A stretch of DNA of 64,000 nt, taken from positions 62,001 through 126,000 of the forward strand of contig NZ_JACHCC010000014.1 of assembly GCF_014207135.1 (NCBI RefSeq). The letters run 5' to 3'. Below, piece after piece: positions 54,401 to 61,993 of the stretch. Positions within the stretch are counted from its first letter, which is position 1. Each line of letters starts with the position of its first letter. The position numbers and the translations under genes are program-made. Source of the stretch: Pedobacter cryoconitis (GTDB taxonomy: Bacteria > Bacteroidota > Bacteroidia > Sphingobacteriales > Sphingobacteriaceae). The notes beneath the pieces are model-generated. The model saw only the letters and a program-made list of their open reading frames with translations, made no database searches and was not told the DNA's origin.

Positions 54401-55130
54401 GATAACCAGTAGAAACCACTGATATTTCATCGAGTTTTCCATCCGCTGCTTTAAGCCTGATGATGCCCATATCCTTCGCAACAGGTATTTCCCTGGTTTC
54501 AAAACCTAAATAAGAAATGATCAGGATAGTTTTTTCATCTACTTTGTTCAGAATAAAATCTCCGTTGTTGTTTGTAAGCGTGTAGCGTTTGGCATCTTTT
54601 ATTTTAATTGTAGCCTTTGGCAAAGGCTTTCCATCTTCATCTGTCACCCTTCCCGACACATCAATATCCGCTACGAATGTACTTCTCAGCAGATCAGAGA
54701 CTCTTTCACTATAGGACTTCTCCTTAATAATAATCACCTTATCTTCAATCACATAACTAAAAGGCTGGTCCTTGAAACACTTTTCCAGTACCTGATCTAA
54801 AGGCGCATCCTTAAAACTGACATCAAACTGCCTGGTTTTATCTATAGCAGCAGCAGGCCATATAATACCATAGCCTGTTTGTTGTTTGATCACTTTAAAT
54901 ACCTGGGTTAACGAGGCGTTATTTTGCTTAAAAGTCACCTTTTGAGCAAATCCGGCGGCACTAACCTGTACTATGGCTACAATAAGGATTACAGTAGTAA
55001 TTTTAATGCTCATCATAATTCTTCTTTTTACCGATGCATCAGGCATGAGTAAATCTATCAGCTTACCTAACTGGCTGTATAACATACAGCAAATAGGCCA
55101 ACATAAAATTTTGGTATAAATTTTATACAT
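51447..55130 (-). CDS. SusC/RagA-type TonB-dependent transporter with STN domain
   Basis: A 1227-residue outer-membrane transporter. The likely signal is ITTVILIVAIVQVSA (residues 44-58), then an STN domain (about 65-135; FKVIKQQTGYGIIWPAAAI, FKDAPLDQVLEKCFKDQPFS), a carboxypeptidase-like beta domain (about 155-225; ISGRVTDEDG-like GRVTDEDGKPLPKATIKIKD), a plug with GSIAQIKAEDLV and QGKLAGMAV, and a C-terminal 22-strand barrel. The STN domain passes a ligand signal to FecR. The frame has an earlier ATG (55130) than the one before the signal helix; either may be used. Confidence 0.95.
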   Translation of the reverse strand: MYKIYTKILCWPICCMLYSQLGKLIDLLMPDASVKRRIMMSIKITTVILIVAIVQVSAAGFAQKVTFKQNNASLTQVFKVIKQQTGYGIIWPAAAIDKTRQFDVSFKDAPLDQVLEKCFKDQPFSYVIEDKVIIIKEKSYSERVSDLLRSTFVADIDVSGRVTDEDGKPLPKATIKIKDAKRYTLTNNNGDFILNKVDEKTILIISYLGFETREIPVAKDMGIIRLKAADGKLDEISVVSTGYQQVQKKLMTGSIAQIKAEDLVINGTNSIEQMLQGKLAGMAVSSSSGELGTRQSVTIRGTSTLLGNQQPVWVVDGIIQEDPLPFKGTDLNAFGSSPSNAQALKNYIGSAISWLNAYDIEDVTILKDAASTAIYGVKAANGVIVINTKRGKLGNAPTISYNTSFSTQQALSYNNMDLMNSEQRVDVSREIYQKGLVSQFGLDNIGYSGLLNQYLTNKLPYDSFSAGVKQLEVNNTDWFKLLFVQPFSQTHNLSVSGGGNSSTYYGSFGYSNQQGQAKGNNMDTYLANINFTSYITSKLSVSARLSGTYTNTTGFFGTDPYQYATTTSRVLPAYNPDGSLAYYQSSVQGSNYNYNVLNELANSGNFNIKTNLNTAISVKYELPLGFRFQSDLGIGFTNTHSESYQSDLTNAMAAMRGYEYGQYGPTTAQYKASKLPMGGMQGLEDDRNTNYTFRNALSYATVINKKHAISAMGGLELRSNQYAGSASTIYGYYPDMGKVVINPPATITTTSGVQPNPIYLNNFSFTNSASVARYVSYYVTGVYSYDDRYVFNASLRGDASNTFGQDARTRFNPIWAVGGKWNISREHFFDKNDWLNELSVRASYGFQGNVAENYGPDLIANIPAGSAAISTLTGERVLNITSLPYANLRWEKTQTTNFGLDFSLFKSRLSGTVDVYNKNSSDLIVLKSTPYEDGVLQMPMNGGTMKNSGIEAQLMFYAIKTKDLTWSISINGAKDINKITNPLSPNPTWNTATSGSYYVQGYPVSGFWVFDFAGLNPANGQPLFNIPTTASNPNVTTDASAYMKYAGKLNPDFTGGFGTMVRYKEFTFSTNLYASVGASKILAPLYPASMTNNTPNEYNNLPAELVNRWQKPGDEAFTNIPSLPFYGVPFVSIPSASALTLSPYQMYDFSTARVVNASYLRINNVNFSYMLPQKFAKRVYCKSLSIGYTAGNLYTFVSKDLKGIDPEVASGGQPLPRTHVVNLSATF

Positions 55131-55176
55131 TTGGTTATCTGTTTAAATTCCTTGAAAGTCGATTGTAATTTTTTTG

Positions 55177-55238
55177 GATTAATCAGAACTTAAGGACTTC
55201 GATTACGACTCGGAGTCCTTGTTTTTCTCTGATTAATC
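55177..55238. repeat. Nested inverted repeat between fecR and susC
   Basis: Outer arms GATTAATCAGA (55177-55187) and TCTGATTAATC (55228-55238) are exact complements; inner arms AAGGACT (55192-55198) and AGTCCTT (55214-55220) make a stem with a 15-base loop. It lies in the 200-base gap between the FecR stop and SusC start. On the sense strand there is no U-run after the inner stem; a T-run follows on the other strand. Confidence 0.6.
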
Positions 55239-55333
55239 AGCTGGCGGGGCCGCCGCTATTGATCTGGTAAATATTTTCTCATGTGGTTGGTTTTATGGTT
55301 TGGTTATTAGTTGATTATGGTTCTTAAAGGCTG

Positions 55334-56464
55334 TTACTTGACAACCACTTTATTATTTTCCACGGTAAATTTTGCCAGACCGGTTAATTCCAGCATTTTT
55401 AATACTTTAGAGATGTGACTAAAACGCGAGATATAGCCTCCAAATACCACATCTTTCTTGGAAGGGTCCTGAAACTCTACCTCTACATTATACCATCTGC
55501 TTATTTTTTTCATTACACTTTCCAGACGCTCTTCATCAAAGGAAAATTCTCCTTTTTGCCAGGCAACCGCTTCTTCCGTATCCACATTCCGCACCTGAAG
55601 CAAATTATCTGAGAAACGGATAACCGACTGCTGGCCGGGTTTCAAAGTACCTGAAACACTGGATTTAAGATTGAGAACTTTTACACTTCCCTCCAGTAAA
55701 GTCGTTTTCACGGCAGGTTCATCATTGTAACAGCTAATGTTAAAATGCGTTCCCAGAACTTCTACACGCTGTTGATTTGCTTTTACGATAAATGGATGTT
55801 TTTTATCCTTTGCTACTTCGAAGTAAGCCTCCCCATTTAATTCTACCACACGTTGAGCAGCGCCTTTAAGAGATGTAGGATAAGCTAAACTCGAAGCTGC
55901 GTTGAGCCACACATTTGTTCCATCCGGCAAACGAACCTGATATTGCTGACCACGTGCAGTATGGAGTGTATTTATTTTGTGATCAGTTATGGAAGTATCC
56001 TGAGCAACCGGTGTCAGATCATAAACAATCTCGCCATTGGCTGTTTTACGAATACTAACTCCTCCTTCCTGGGCAAGTTTACCATCAGTAGCATCCGATA
56101 GAATAATATTCCGACCATTAGATAAGGTTAAAGTTGCCCCATTTTTTCCTGGAGCAATATCGGGTTTGGCTATCTGCTTCTCTGCGTAAAAATTGTTATA
56201 CCCATAAAAACCAAGTCCGGCACAAAGTAAAACTGAAGCCGCAGCTGCGGCACGTGGCCAAAGTTTTCTTCGTTTCGATTGCAGCTTATTCACAGAAAGA
56301 CGGTTCCACACCTTTGTCTCAGCTTCTTCAATCCTGTCCATACCTGGTATTTCACCTTCCTCTTCCGCATTCAGGTACCAGCTCTCCACTATAGCCTGTT
56401 CCTGTTCATCAGCTATACCAGACAGGTATTTCTCAATTAAAGTTTCTTCTTTTGTTTTATCCAT
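55334..56464 (-). CDS. FecR-family anti-sigma factor / sensor
   Basis: A 376-residue protein. A cytoplasmic anti-sigma region (residues 1-68) precedes one membrane segment (about 70-88) and a periplasmic FecR domain: TARGQQYQVRLPDGTNVWLN, VVELNGEAYFEVAKD and VLGTHFNISCY. A C-terminal DUF4974-like STN-type domain (FVKKISRWYNVEVEF-like text, SHISKVLKMLELTG) ends it. It holds the neighbouring ECF sigma until the STN domain of SusC signals substrate. The sigma gene lies immediately upstream (84 bases). Confidence 0.94.
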   Translation of the reverse strand: MDKTKEETLIEKYLSGIADEQEQAIVESWYLNAEEEGEIPGMDRIEEAETKVWNRLSVNKLQSKRRKLWPRAAAAASVLLCAGLGFYGYNNFYAEKQIAKPDIAPGKNGATLTLSNGRNIILSDATDGKLAQEGGVSIRKTANGEIVYDLTPVAQDTSITDHKINTLHTARGQQYQVRLPDGTNVWLNAASSLAYPTSLKGAAQRVVELNGEAYFEVAKDKKHPFIVKANQQRVEVLGTHFNISCYNDEPAVKTTLLEGSVKVLNLKSSVSGTLKPGQQSVIRFSDNLLQVRNVDTEEAVAWQKGEFSFDEERLESVMKKISRWYNVEVEFQDPSKKDVVFGGYISRFSHISKVLKMLELTGLAKFTVENNKVVVK

Positions 56465-56548
56465 AGTGTTGGGAATATCACTTCTTATACATAAGGCTAT
56501 TAACTAGCACGGATAGGGTATCGGAAATAAAAAAAAATAAAAAAGAAT

Positions 56549-57136
56549 TTAATATCTATTCTGATTAAGCAGAAAAAGCAGGTAGACAATTATTCCAAGA
56601 CGTGAGCGCAAAATTCTTAAAGAATTTTTGATCTGCGTCCGGACAGTATGTTCGGAGGTACCCAGCTCACTGGCAATATCTTTATGGCTTTTACCCTCTT
56701 TCCGGCTCATTTCAAACACCTTCTTCATCTGGGGTGGCAGTGCATTAATTTCTTTTTCTATCAGGGCCGTTAGCTCCCATTCTCTGATCTTTATATCAGT
56801 AAGGAACTCACCTTTATCAATGAACTCTTTTAAAGAGTCCAGATAGCGTATCTTACGATCTGATCTTAAGCCCAGGGTAAAGATCCTGTTCCGCACAGCT
56901 GCATATAAATAAGAAGAAAATTTAGTTGTGATCTCCAGCTGCTCTCTTTTAGACCAAACAAATTCAAACAGGTCCTGCACTACATCCATTGCCTCTTCTT
57001 CATCCTTTAAGCGCTTAAAAGCATGAATAAATAAGACTTTGAAATACCGGTGATAAATTTCTGCAAAGGCATTTTCATCCCCATCCCTCAAAAGGAGGTT
57101 CAGGTCTAGATCAGATAGAGAATTATAGGTACTCAT
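56549..57136 (-). CDS. ECF sigma factor paired with FecR
   Basis: A 195-residue ECF sigma of the Bacteroidota FecI type. Region 2: AFAEIYHRYFKVLFIHAFKR, EEAMDVVQDLFEFVWSKREQ and YAAVRNRIF. Region 4: LPPQMKKVFEMSRKEGKSHK then LGTSEHTVRTQIKNSLRILR. A hydrophobic tail (IIVYLLFLLNQN) ends the protein. Sigma, FecR and STN-SusC in order make the standard cell-surface signalling cascade, which would control the downstream peptidase-like genes. It is the first gene of the run. Confidence 0.94.
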   Translation of the reverse strand: MSTYNSLSDLDLNLLLRDGDENAFAEIYHRYFKVLFIHAFKRLKDEEEAMDVVQDLFEFVWSKREQLEITTKFSSYLYAAVRNRIFTLGLRSDRKIRYLDSLKEFIDKGEFLTDIKIREWELTALIEKEINALPPQMKKVFEMSRKEGKSHKDIASELGTSEHTVRTQIKNSLRILRSRLGIIVYLLFLLNQNRY

Positions 57137-57314
57137 TACATTCCGCCAGGCAGTTTTTATTCATTGATGACACTTTGCCTACTACACAAAGAATGGCCCT
57201 TAAGCACATAACTTTACATAAGCATAATCCAATATTAAATAATTATTTCTGAAAAAATGATATAAAAACAAGCTCTCATCAAAAGACATGACCAGATTAA
57301 CTTCGTCCGTTTCT

Positions 57315-57540
57315 TTACAAATCCGACATATTCAATAAATTCTCAATGTCATTTAACTCATCCGTATATCTACTGCTTTTTAAGAATTCTTCAGGTCGTT
57401 TTTAATGGATTTGACCATTTCTACAGGCTTATCATGCGATCGGCGAATTAGCTGTATTCAAGAGGCTTTTGGAGGTATCATTTTTATTACCCAACTCTTT
57501 TACCTTATCAAAGGATAGCTGCGGTCTAAAATACAGCTCA
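57315..57540 (-). pseudogene. Degraded gene remnant of unknown family
   Basis: Minus-strand translation gives protein-like stretches in shifting frames: LYFRPQLSFDKVKELGNK and SLLNTANSPIA ending in TGA, then RPEEFLKSSRYTDELNDIEN and LLNMSDL ending at TAA (57315-57317). The pieces are interrupted by stops and at least one frame change. The pattern suggests the 3' end of a decayed gene, but I cannot name the family. It lies between the ECF sigma start and the dnaA terminator. Confidence 0.35.
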
Positions 57541-57543
57541 AAA

Positions 57544-57586
57544 AAAAGAGGTTGATCATCCTTTTATAGATGACACAACCTCTTTT
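57544..57586. terminator. Terminator downstream of dnaA
   Basis: AAAAGAGGTTG (57544-57554) and CAACCTCTTTT (57576-57586) are exact complements; the loop is AT-rich with a partly paired inner region. An A-run precedes and T-run follows, so it can act on both strands. It lies 20 bases past the dnaA stop. Confidence 0.82.
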
Positions 57587-57605
57587 AGCTAATAAGCGAT
57601 GATAC

Positions 57606-59036
57606 CTAGCTCATTTTTAATTTTTTCTGGATATCATTCACATATCCTTTGAATTTCTTATCCGTATCGATCAGATCCTCAACAGTCTGACAAGCGTAAA
57701 TTACGGTAGAGTGATCCCTTCCGCCATAAAATGCACCGATACTTTTCAAAGAAGATTTAGTTAAACTCTTGGACAGGTACATAGAAATCTGGCGGGCCTG
57801 CACAATTTCACGTTTACGTGTAGCAGATTTTACCATTTCTATAGGGACCTCAAAATACTCACAAACCAGTTTCTGGATATAATCCATTGAAATCTCTTTG
57901 GTTGTATTTTTAATAAAGTTTTTCAACATCGATTTAGCAAGCCCTAAATCAATATCTTTTTTATTTAAAGTTGATTGTGCTAACAAAGAAACCATTGCTC
58001 CTTCCAGTTCACGCACATTATTATCAATGTTATTAGCTACATATTCAACGACATCCGAAGGCAGTTCAATACCATCCGCATACATCTTTTTCCTCAGGAT
58101 AGCTACCCTGGTTTCCAGATCAGGGATCTGTAAATCAGCAGAAAGCCCCCATTTGAAACGGCTTAACAAACGCTCTTCAACACCAGATAAATCTTTTGGT
58201 GCTTTATCAGAAGTGATAATAATCTGTTTACCAGACTGGTGAAGGTGATTAAAGATATGGAAGAAAATATCCTGTGTCTTCTCTTTACCAGCAAAATTAT
58301 GCACATCATCCATGATGATTACATCCATTGCCTGGTAGAAATTCACAAAATCGTTAATTGTATTATTTTTCAGGGATTCCACAAACTGCTGGCAGAACTT
58401 CTCGCAGGATACATAAATAACCAGTTTATCTGGTAAAGTACGTCTGATTTCATTGCCTATCGCCTGTACCAGGTGGGTTTTTCCCAATCCTACAGCACCA
58501 TAGATCATCAATGGGTTAAAGGAGGTAGCTCCGGGTTTTGCAGCAACCGCAAAACCAGCAGAACGTGCTAAACGATTACAGTCCCCTTCTACGTAACTTT
58601 CAAAAGTATATTGAGAATTTAATTGAGGATCTACATTCAGTTTCTTTAATCCTGGTATAATGAAAGGATTTTTGATATCCTTATTAATCGATACCGGAAC
58701 CGGCATTGATTGTGTTTTCGAAGCTGCTCCATTCCCATTTGAAGGCATGCTCGTCGTGTAAGGTGAGCCTGTATTTGAAGATTTATCTACCACAATATTA
58801 TATTCGAGACGGCCTTCTTCTCCCATTTGCTGTTTAACAGTTTTACGTAATAAACCTACGTAGTGCTCTTCCAGCCATTCATAAAAAAACAAACTTGGTA
58901 CTTGTACGGTTAGTACATTGCCTTCCAGTTTTAAAGCGGAAATAGGTTCGAACCAAGTTTTAAAACTTTGAACCGGGATGTTATCCTTAATAATCTGGAG
59001 ACAGTTATTCCATACTTCGGTACAAGTTTTTTGCAT
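57606..59036 (-). CDS. dnaA: Chromosomal replication initiator DnaA
   Basis: A 476-residue AAA+ initiator. N-terminal DnaB-interacting domain (TWFEPISALKLEGN), a low-complexity linker (residues 85-120), AAA+ domain with Walker A GAVGLGKTH at 180-188 and Walker B VIIMDDVHNF, sensor II and arginine-finger segments (LLSRFKWGLSADL), and the C-terminal DnaA-box-binding domain with YGGRDHSTVIYACQTV. It binds DnaA boxes and melts the origin. The region upstream carries DnaA boxes. Monocistronic here. Confidence 0.98.
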   Translation of the reverse strand: MQKTCTEVWNNCLQIIKDNIPVQSFKTWFEPISALKLEGNVLTVQVPSLFFYEWLEEHYVGLLRKTVKQQMGEEGRLEYNIVVDKSSNTGSPYTTSMPSNGNGAASKTQSMPVPVSINKDIKNPFIIPGLKKLNVDPQLNSQYTFESYVEGDCNRLARSAGFAVAAKPGATSFNPLMIYGAVGLGKTHLVQAIGNEIRRTLPDKLVIYVSCEKFCQQFVESLKNNTINDFVNFYQAMDVIIMDDVHNFAGKEKTQDIFFHIFNHLHQSGKQIIITSDKAPKDLSGVEERLLSRFKWGLSADLQIPDLETRVAILRKKMYADGIELPSDVVEYVANNIDNNVRELEGAMVSLLAQSTLNKKDIDLGLAKSMLKNFIKNTTKEISMDYIQKLVCEYFEVPIEMVKSATRKREIVQARQISMYLSKSLTKSSLKSIGAFYGGRDHSTVIYACQTVEDLIDTDKKFKGYVNDIQKKLKMS

Positions 59037-59200
59037 AGTTATTCTATAAATTAATGGTATTCAACTTAAATTACGGCCAAACACACTGCCGTTTTGGGAG
59101 GGCGAAGATCCTAAAAATTACCCATAAAAAATCATAAAATCTCACCTATTTCATAAGTCGCTAACAAGCAAAAAGATACAGTTCTGAAAAGCACGTTTTT

Positions 59201-59410
59201 TGTGGATAACTTATCCACATCGAAAATTCAGTGTGTATAACTTTTAAATTAACACGAGATTTTTCATTCGTAAATCCAGTAAAATTTTAAACTTATTTAA
59301 ACTCACAGGTATGACTTTTGTGATAGTGCAAAAACAGTACCAGACAACTTGTCATAAATTATCAGTTCAAATAAATACTATATATTCCTGATTTTAAATT
59401 TATTAAAAAA
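59201..59410. other. Putative replication origin/dnaA regulatory region
   Basis: Two perfect DnaA boxes lie back to back: TGTGGATAA (59201-59209) and TTATCCACA (59211-59219); a degenerate one, TGTGTATAA, is at 59232-59240, and a further perfect TTATCCACA is at 59542-59550. An AT-rich stretch follows (about 59360-59410). Together, 160 bases upstream of dnaA, this fits an oriC or a dnaA autoregulatory region; I cannot tell which. Confidence 0.55.
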
Positions 59411-59683
59411 AATGAGAAGAATCCAGTAAAAACTACACAATGAATTTCAACAAACCAGGTGTACTAAAAAATGGTCTGACCAGTCCCGGATATATTCTTC
59501 AAAAAAGCTTTCAAAGAATCTATAGAACAGCCAGACCAATCTTATCCACATGATAACCGCCCATCTCTTCAGACCCCGGTTTACCACACTCAAAATAACC
59601 CCTTCTAAGGGGCGGTTTCCATCAATCAGACACACAAGTCCAAACCCAAAGAGATCGCCCCTCAGAACAAAGATTTACATGCT
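59411..59683. other. Intergenic region without recognised gene
   Basis: About 270 bases between the candidate origin and ohr. It contains one perfect DnaA box (59542-59550). A 62-codon minus-strand frame (59447-59635) is present but has no family support. A short C-rich/G-rich pairing near 59600-59612 (CCCCTTCTAAGGGG) may be the end of the ohr transcript or a weak hairpin. Confidence 0.4.
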
Positions 59684-60109
59684 TTAAACGTTTACCAGTT
59701 CCACTTCAATGTTACCCCGTGTAGCATTCGAATAAGGACAAACATGATGCGCCTTCTCAGTCAAAGCCTTTGCCACTTCTGGTGTCACACCAGGAACAGA
59801 TACCCCCAGCTTTACAGCCAACTGAAATCCTCCTGTACTATTCTTGCCGATACTCACCTGTGCAGTTACTTTAGTCTCTCCTGTCTGAACTTTCTCCGTT
59901 TTGATGACCAGATTCAGGGCGCTGTCAAAACAAGCCGCATATCCCGCTGCAAAGAGCTGCTCCGGGTTAGTGTACGCTCCTGCCCCACCGCCTAGTTCCT
60001 TAGGCATTCTCACCTCAAGATCCAATACGCCATCTGATGATTTTACATTTCCATTTCTACCACCAGTAGCACTAGCTTCAGCAGTATACAGTTTTTCAAT
60101 TTTATCCAT
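59684..60109 (-). CDS. ohr: Organic hydroperoxide resistance protein Ohr
   Basis: A 141-residue OsmC/Ohr peroxidase. The peroxidatic Cys60 is in LFAAGYAACFDSAL and the resolving Cys124 in HHVCPYSNATRGN; Arg18 (TGGRNG) and Glu50 (NPEQ), which activate the peroxidatic Cys, are present. It reduces organic and fatty-acid hydroperoxides with dihydrolipoyl donors. It overlaps ohrR by eight bases and shares its transcript; OhrR oxidation would relieve repression. Confidence 0.96.
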   Translation of the reverse strand: MDKIEKLYTAEASATGGRNGNVKSSDGVLDLEVRMPKELGGGAGAYTNPEQLFAAGYAACFDSALNLVIKTEKVQTGETKVTAQVSIGKNSTGGFQLAVKLGVSVPGVTPEVAKALTEKAHHVCPYSNATRGNIEVELVNV

Positions 60110-60536
60110 GATGTTTATTAATTGTATTTAAAATTCCACTTAGTTTTTGTTGCAGGCTGACGATCTCAGCTTCGGTCATATCCAATGCGCAGAATAGCGC
60201 ACCTGGTATTTCCACAGCAGACTCTTTTAGTTCGAGTCCGGCCCCGGTAAGTTCAATATGAACCACCCTTTCATCTTCCGCACTCCTCTTCCTGGTCAGG
60301 TACTTTTTTTGTTCCAGTCTTTTCAGTAATGGGGTAAGCGTTCCGGTATCCAACAGAAGACGTTCCCCTATTTCTTTAATGCTGATTCTATTGGTTTCCC
60401 AAAGCAGCAGCATCACCAGATACTGCGGATAGGTAAGCCCCAGCTTTTCCAGCAAAGGACGATACAAAGAAGTAATTTGCCTTGACAAGGCATAGATCGG
60501 GAAGCAGAGCTGATGCTCCAGTTTAAGCATTTCCAT
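60102..60536 (-). CDS. ohrR: MarR-family repressor OhrR
   Basis: A 144-residue winged-helix regulator. LEHQLCFPIYALSRQIT carries the redox-sensing Cys11, YPQYLVMLLLWE is the dimer/DNA-facing helix, and the recognition helix is in DTGTLTPLLKRLEQKKYLTR. Peroxide oxidation of the Cys releases it from DNA. It precedes ohr in the same operon. Confidence 0.94.
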   Translation of the reverse strand: MEMLKLEHQLCFPIYALSRQITSLYRPLLEKLGLTYPQYLVMLLLWETNRISIKEIGERLLLDTGTLTPLLKRLEQKKYLTRKRSAEDERVVHIELTGAGLELKESAVEIPGALFCALDMTEAEIVSLQQKLSGILNTINKHHG

Positions 60537-60712
60537 AATAAGTAAACGCTATGCTTCTAATTATATTGTGCACAATACAATTTTACACTACACACTTGAA
60601 TTCATGATTACGAGCCCAAAACACAATTTTAAATAAAAAACTGATTATCAAAACACTAACACAAAACACCTAAAGTGATTATTATCCTAACAAAAATATT
60701 ATAGCATAAAAA

Positions 60713-60742
60713 AAAGGGCTCCCAAATACATGGAAACCCTTT
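60713..60742. terminator. Weak terminator downstream of fabV
   Basis: AAAGGG (60713-60718) can pair with CCCTTT (60737-60742) with partial inner pairing; an A-run on the plus strand (60708-60715) is a T-run on the minus strand. It is 19 bases past the fabV stop. Confidence 0.5.
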
Positions 60743-60760
60743 CTATTTGAGCAGATAGAT

Positions 60761-61951
60761 TTAAACTAATCCTGGTACTTCTACCATTTCATCTGATTCA
60801 ATTTCATAATTTACACCAGCTACATCGAAGCCGAATAAGTTCAGAAAATCCTTTTTGTAACCCGCAAGGTCACCAATTTCAGGCAGACTTTCAGTTGTCG
60901 CTTCAGCCCACAATTCAGAAACTTTAGCCTGAACAGCTGCATCCATTTCCAGGTCATCGATACGGATTCTTCCATTACTATCAGTTGGTACTTCAGCTCC
61001 GGTATACAACCTGTCCTGGAATAAACGCTGGATCTGTTCGATGCAACCTTCATGAGTTCCGTTCTCTTTCATCACTTTATAAAGCAATGAAATATACAAT
61101 GGAATAACCGGAATAGCAGAGCTCGCCTGAGTTACCAAAGCTTTGTTCACAGAAACAAATGCTTTTCCATTCAGATCTTTTAATTTTTCTGTAATGCTAA
61201 AAGCCGTAGCTTCCAGATCGTCCTTCGCACGGCCAATAGTTCCTTTACGGTAAACTGGTTCTGTTACTGACGGGCCGATATAAGAGTAAGCAACTGTTGT
61301 TGCACCTTCGGCAAGTAAACCTGCAGCTTTCAGATCTTCGATCCAGAAACCCCAGTCTTCCCCTCCCATTACCGCTACAGTATTTTCTATTTCTTCTTCA
61401 TTTGCGGACTGAATGGAGATCTCCGAAATAACGCCTGTATGGAAATCAACGGTTTTATTACTAAAACCCTGACCGATTGGCTTCAATACAGAATTATACA
61501 CTACTCCTGTTTTCGGGTGTGTTCTGCGTGGTGAAGCCAGACTATAAATAACCAGATCAACCTGACCCAGGTCAGCTTTGATCAGCTCTATTGTTTTTTG
61601 TTTGATTTCATCTGAGAAAGCATCTCCATTGATACTTTTGGCATACAAACCTGCTTCCTGAGCCTTAGTTTCAAAAGCTGCTGTGTTATACCAGCCCGGA
61701 GAAGCCGTTTTACCTGGTGCAGGTGGCTTTTCAAAATACACCCCTATTGTAGATGCATCTGATCCAAAGGCGCTGGTAATTCTTGATGCCAGTCCGAACC
61801 CTGTAGATGCGCCAATAACCAACACACGTTTAGGGCCTGCAATAGCTCCTTTTGATTTCACGTAGTTAATTTGATTGACAATGTTTTGCTCACATCCTTC
61901 AGGATGAGCAGTCAGGCAGATAAAACCACGTATTCTTGGTGCAATAATCAT
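60761..61951 (-). CDS. fabV: FabV-type trans-2-enoyl-ACP/CoA reductase
   Basis: A 396-residue enzyme. VIGASTGFGLASRI is the NAD(P)-binding loop, LVIYSLASPRRTHP and GGEDWGFWIEDL are FabV segments, and the catalytic Tyr-x8-Lys is YRKGTIGRAK. FabV reduces the enoyl intermediate in the last step of fatty acid elongation and resists triclosan. It is longer than FabI and has no homologue of it nearby. Length is typical. Confidence 0.95.
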   Translation of the reverse strand: MIIAPRIRGFICLTAHPEGCEQNIVNQINYVKSKGAIAGPKRVLVIGASTGFGLASRITSAFGSDASTIGVYFEKPPAPGKTASPGWYNTAAFETKAQEAGLYAKSINGDAFSDEIKQKTIELIKADLGQVDLVIYSLASPRRTHPKTGVVYNSVLKPIGQGFSNKTVDFHTGVISEISIQSANEEEIENTVAVMGGEDWGFWIEDLKAAGLLAEGATTVAYSYIGPSVTEPVYRKGTIGRAKDDLEATAFSITEKLKDLNGKAFVSVNKALVTQASSAIPVIPLYISLLYKVMKENGTHEGCIEQIQRLFQDRLYTGAEVPTDSNGRIRIDDLEMDAAVQAKVSELWAEATTESLPEIGDLAGYKKDFLNLFGFDVAGVNYEIESDEMVEVPGLV

Positions 61952-61993
61952 AAATTGTTCTTTAAAGAAGGTCTAAAATAAGGAATTCTTTTT

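Noticed and set aside
40534..57136. Polysaccharide utilisation locus
   Set aside because: SusC and SusD suggest it, but no glycoside hydrolase, lyase or sulfatase is in the run; the only glycosidase in the window is a fucosidase 8 kb away on the other strand, in another transcript.
59447..59635. A 62-codon minus-strand frame between the candidate origin and ohr
   Set aside because: No recognisable motif, many Trp/Phe/Arg codons, and it covers a perfect DnaA box; chance frame more likely.
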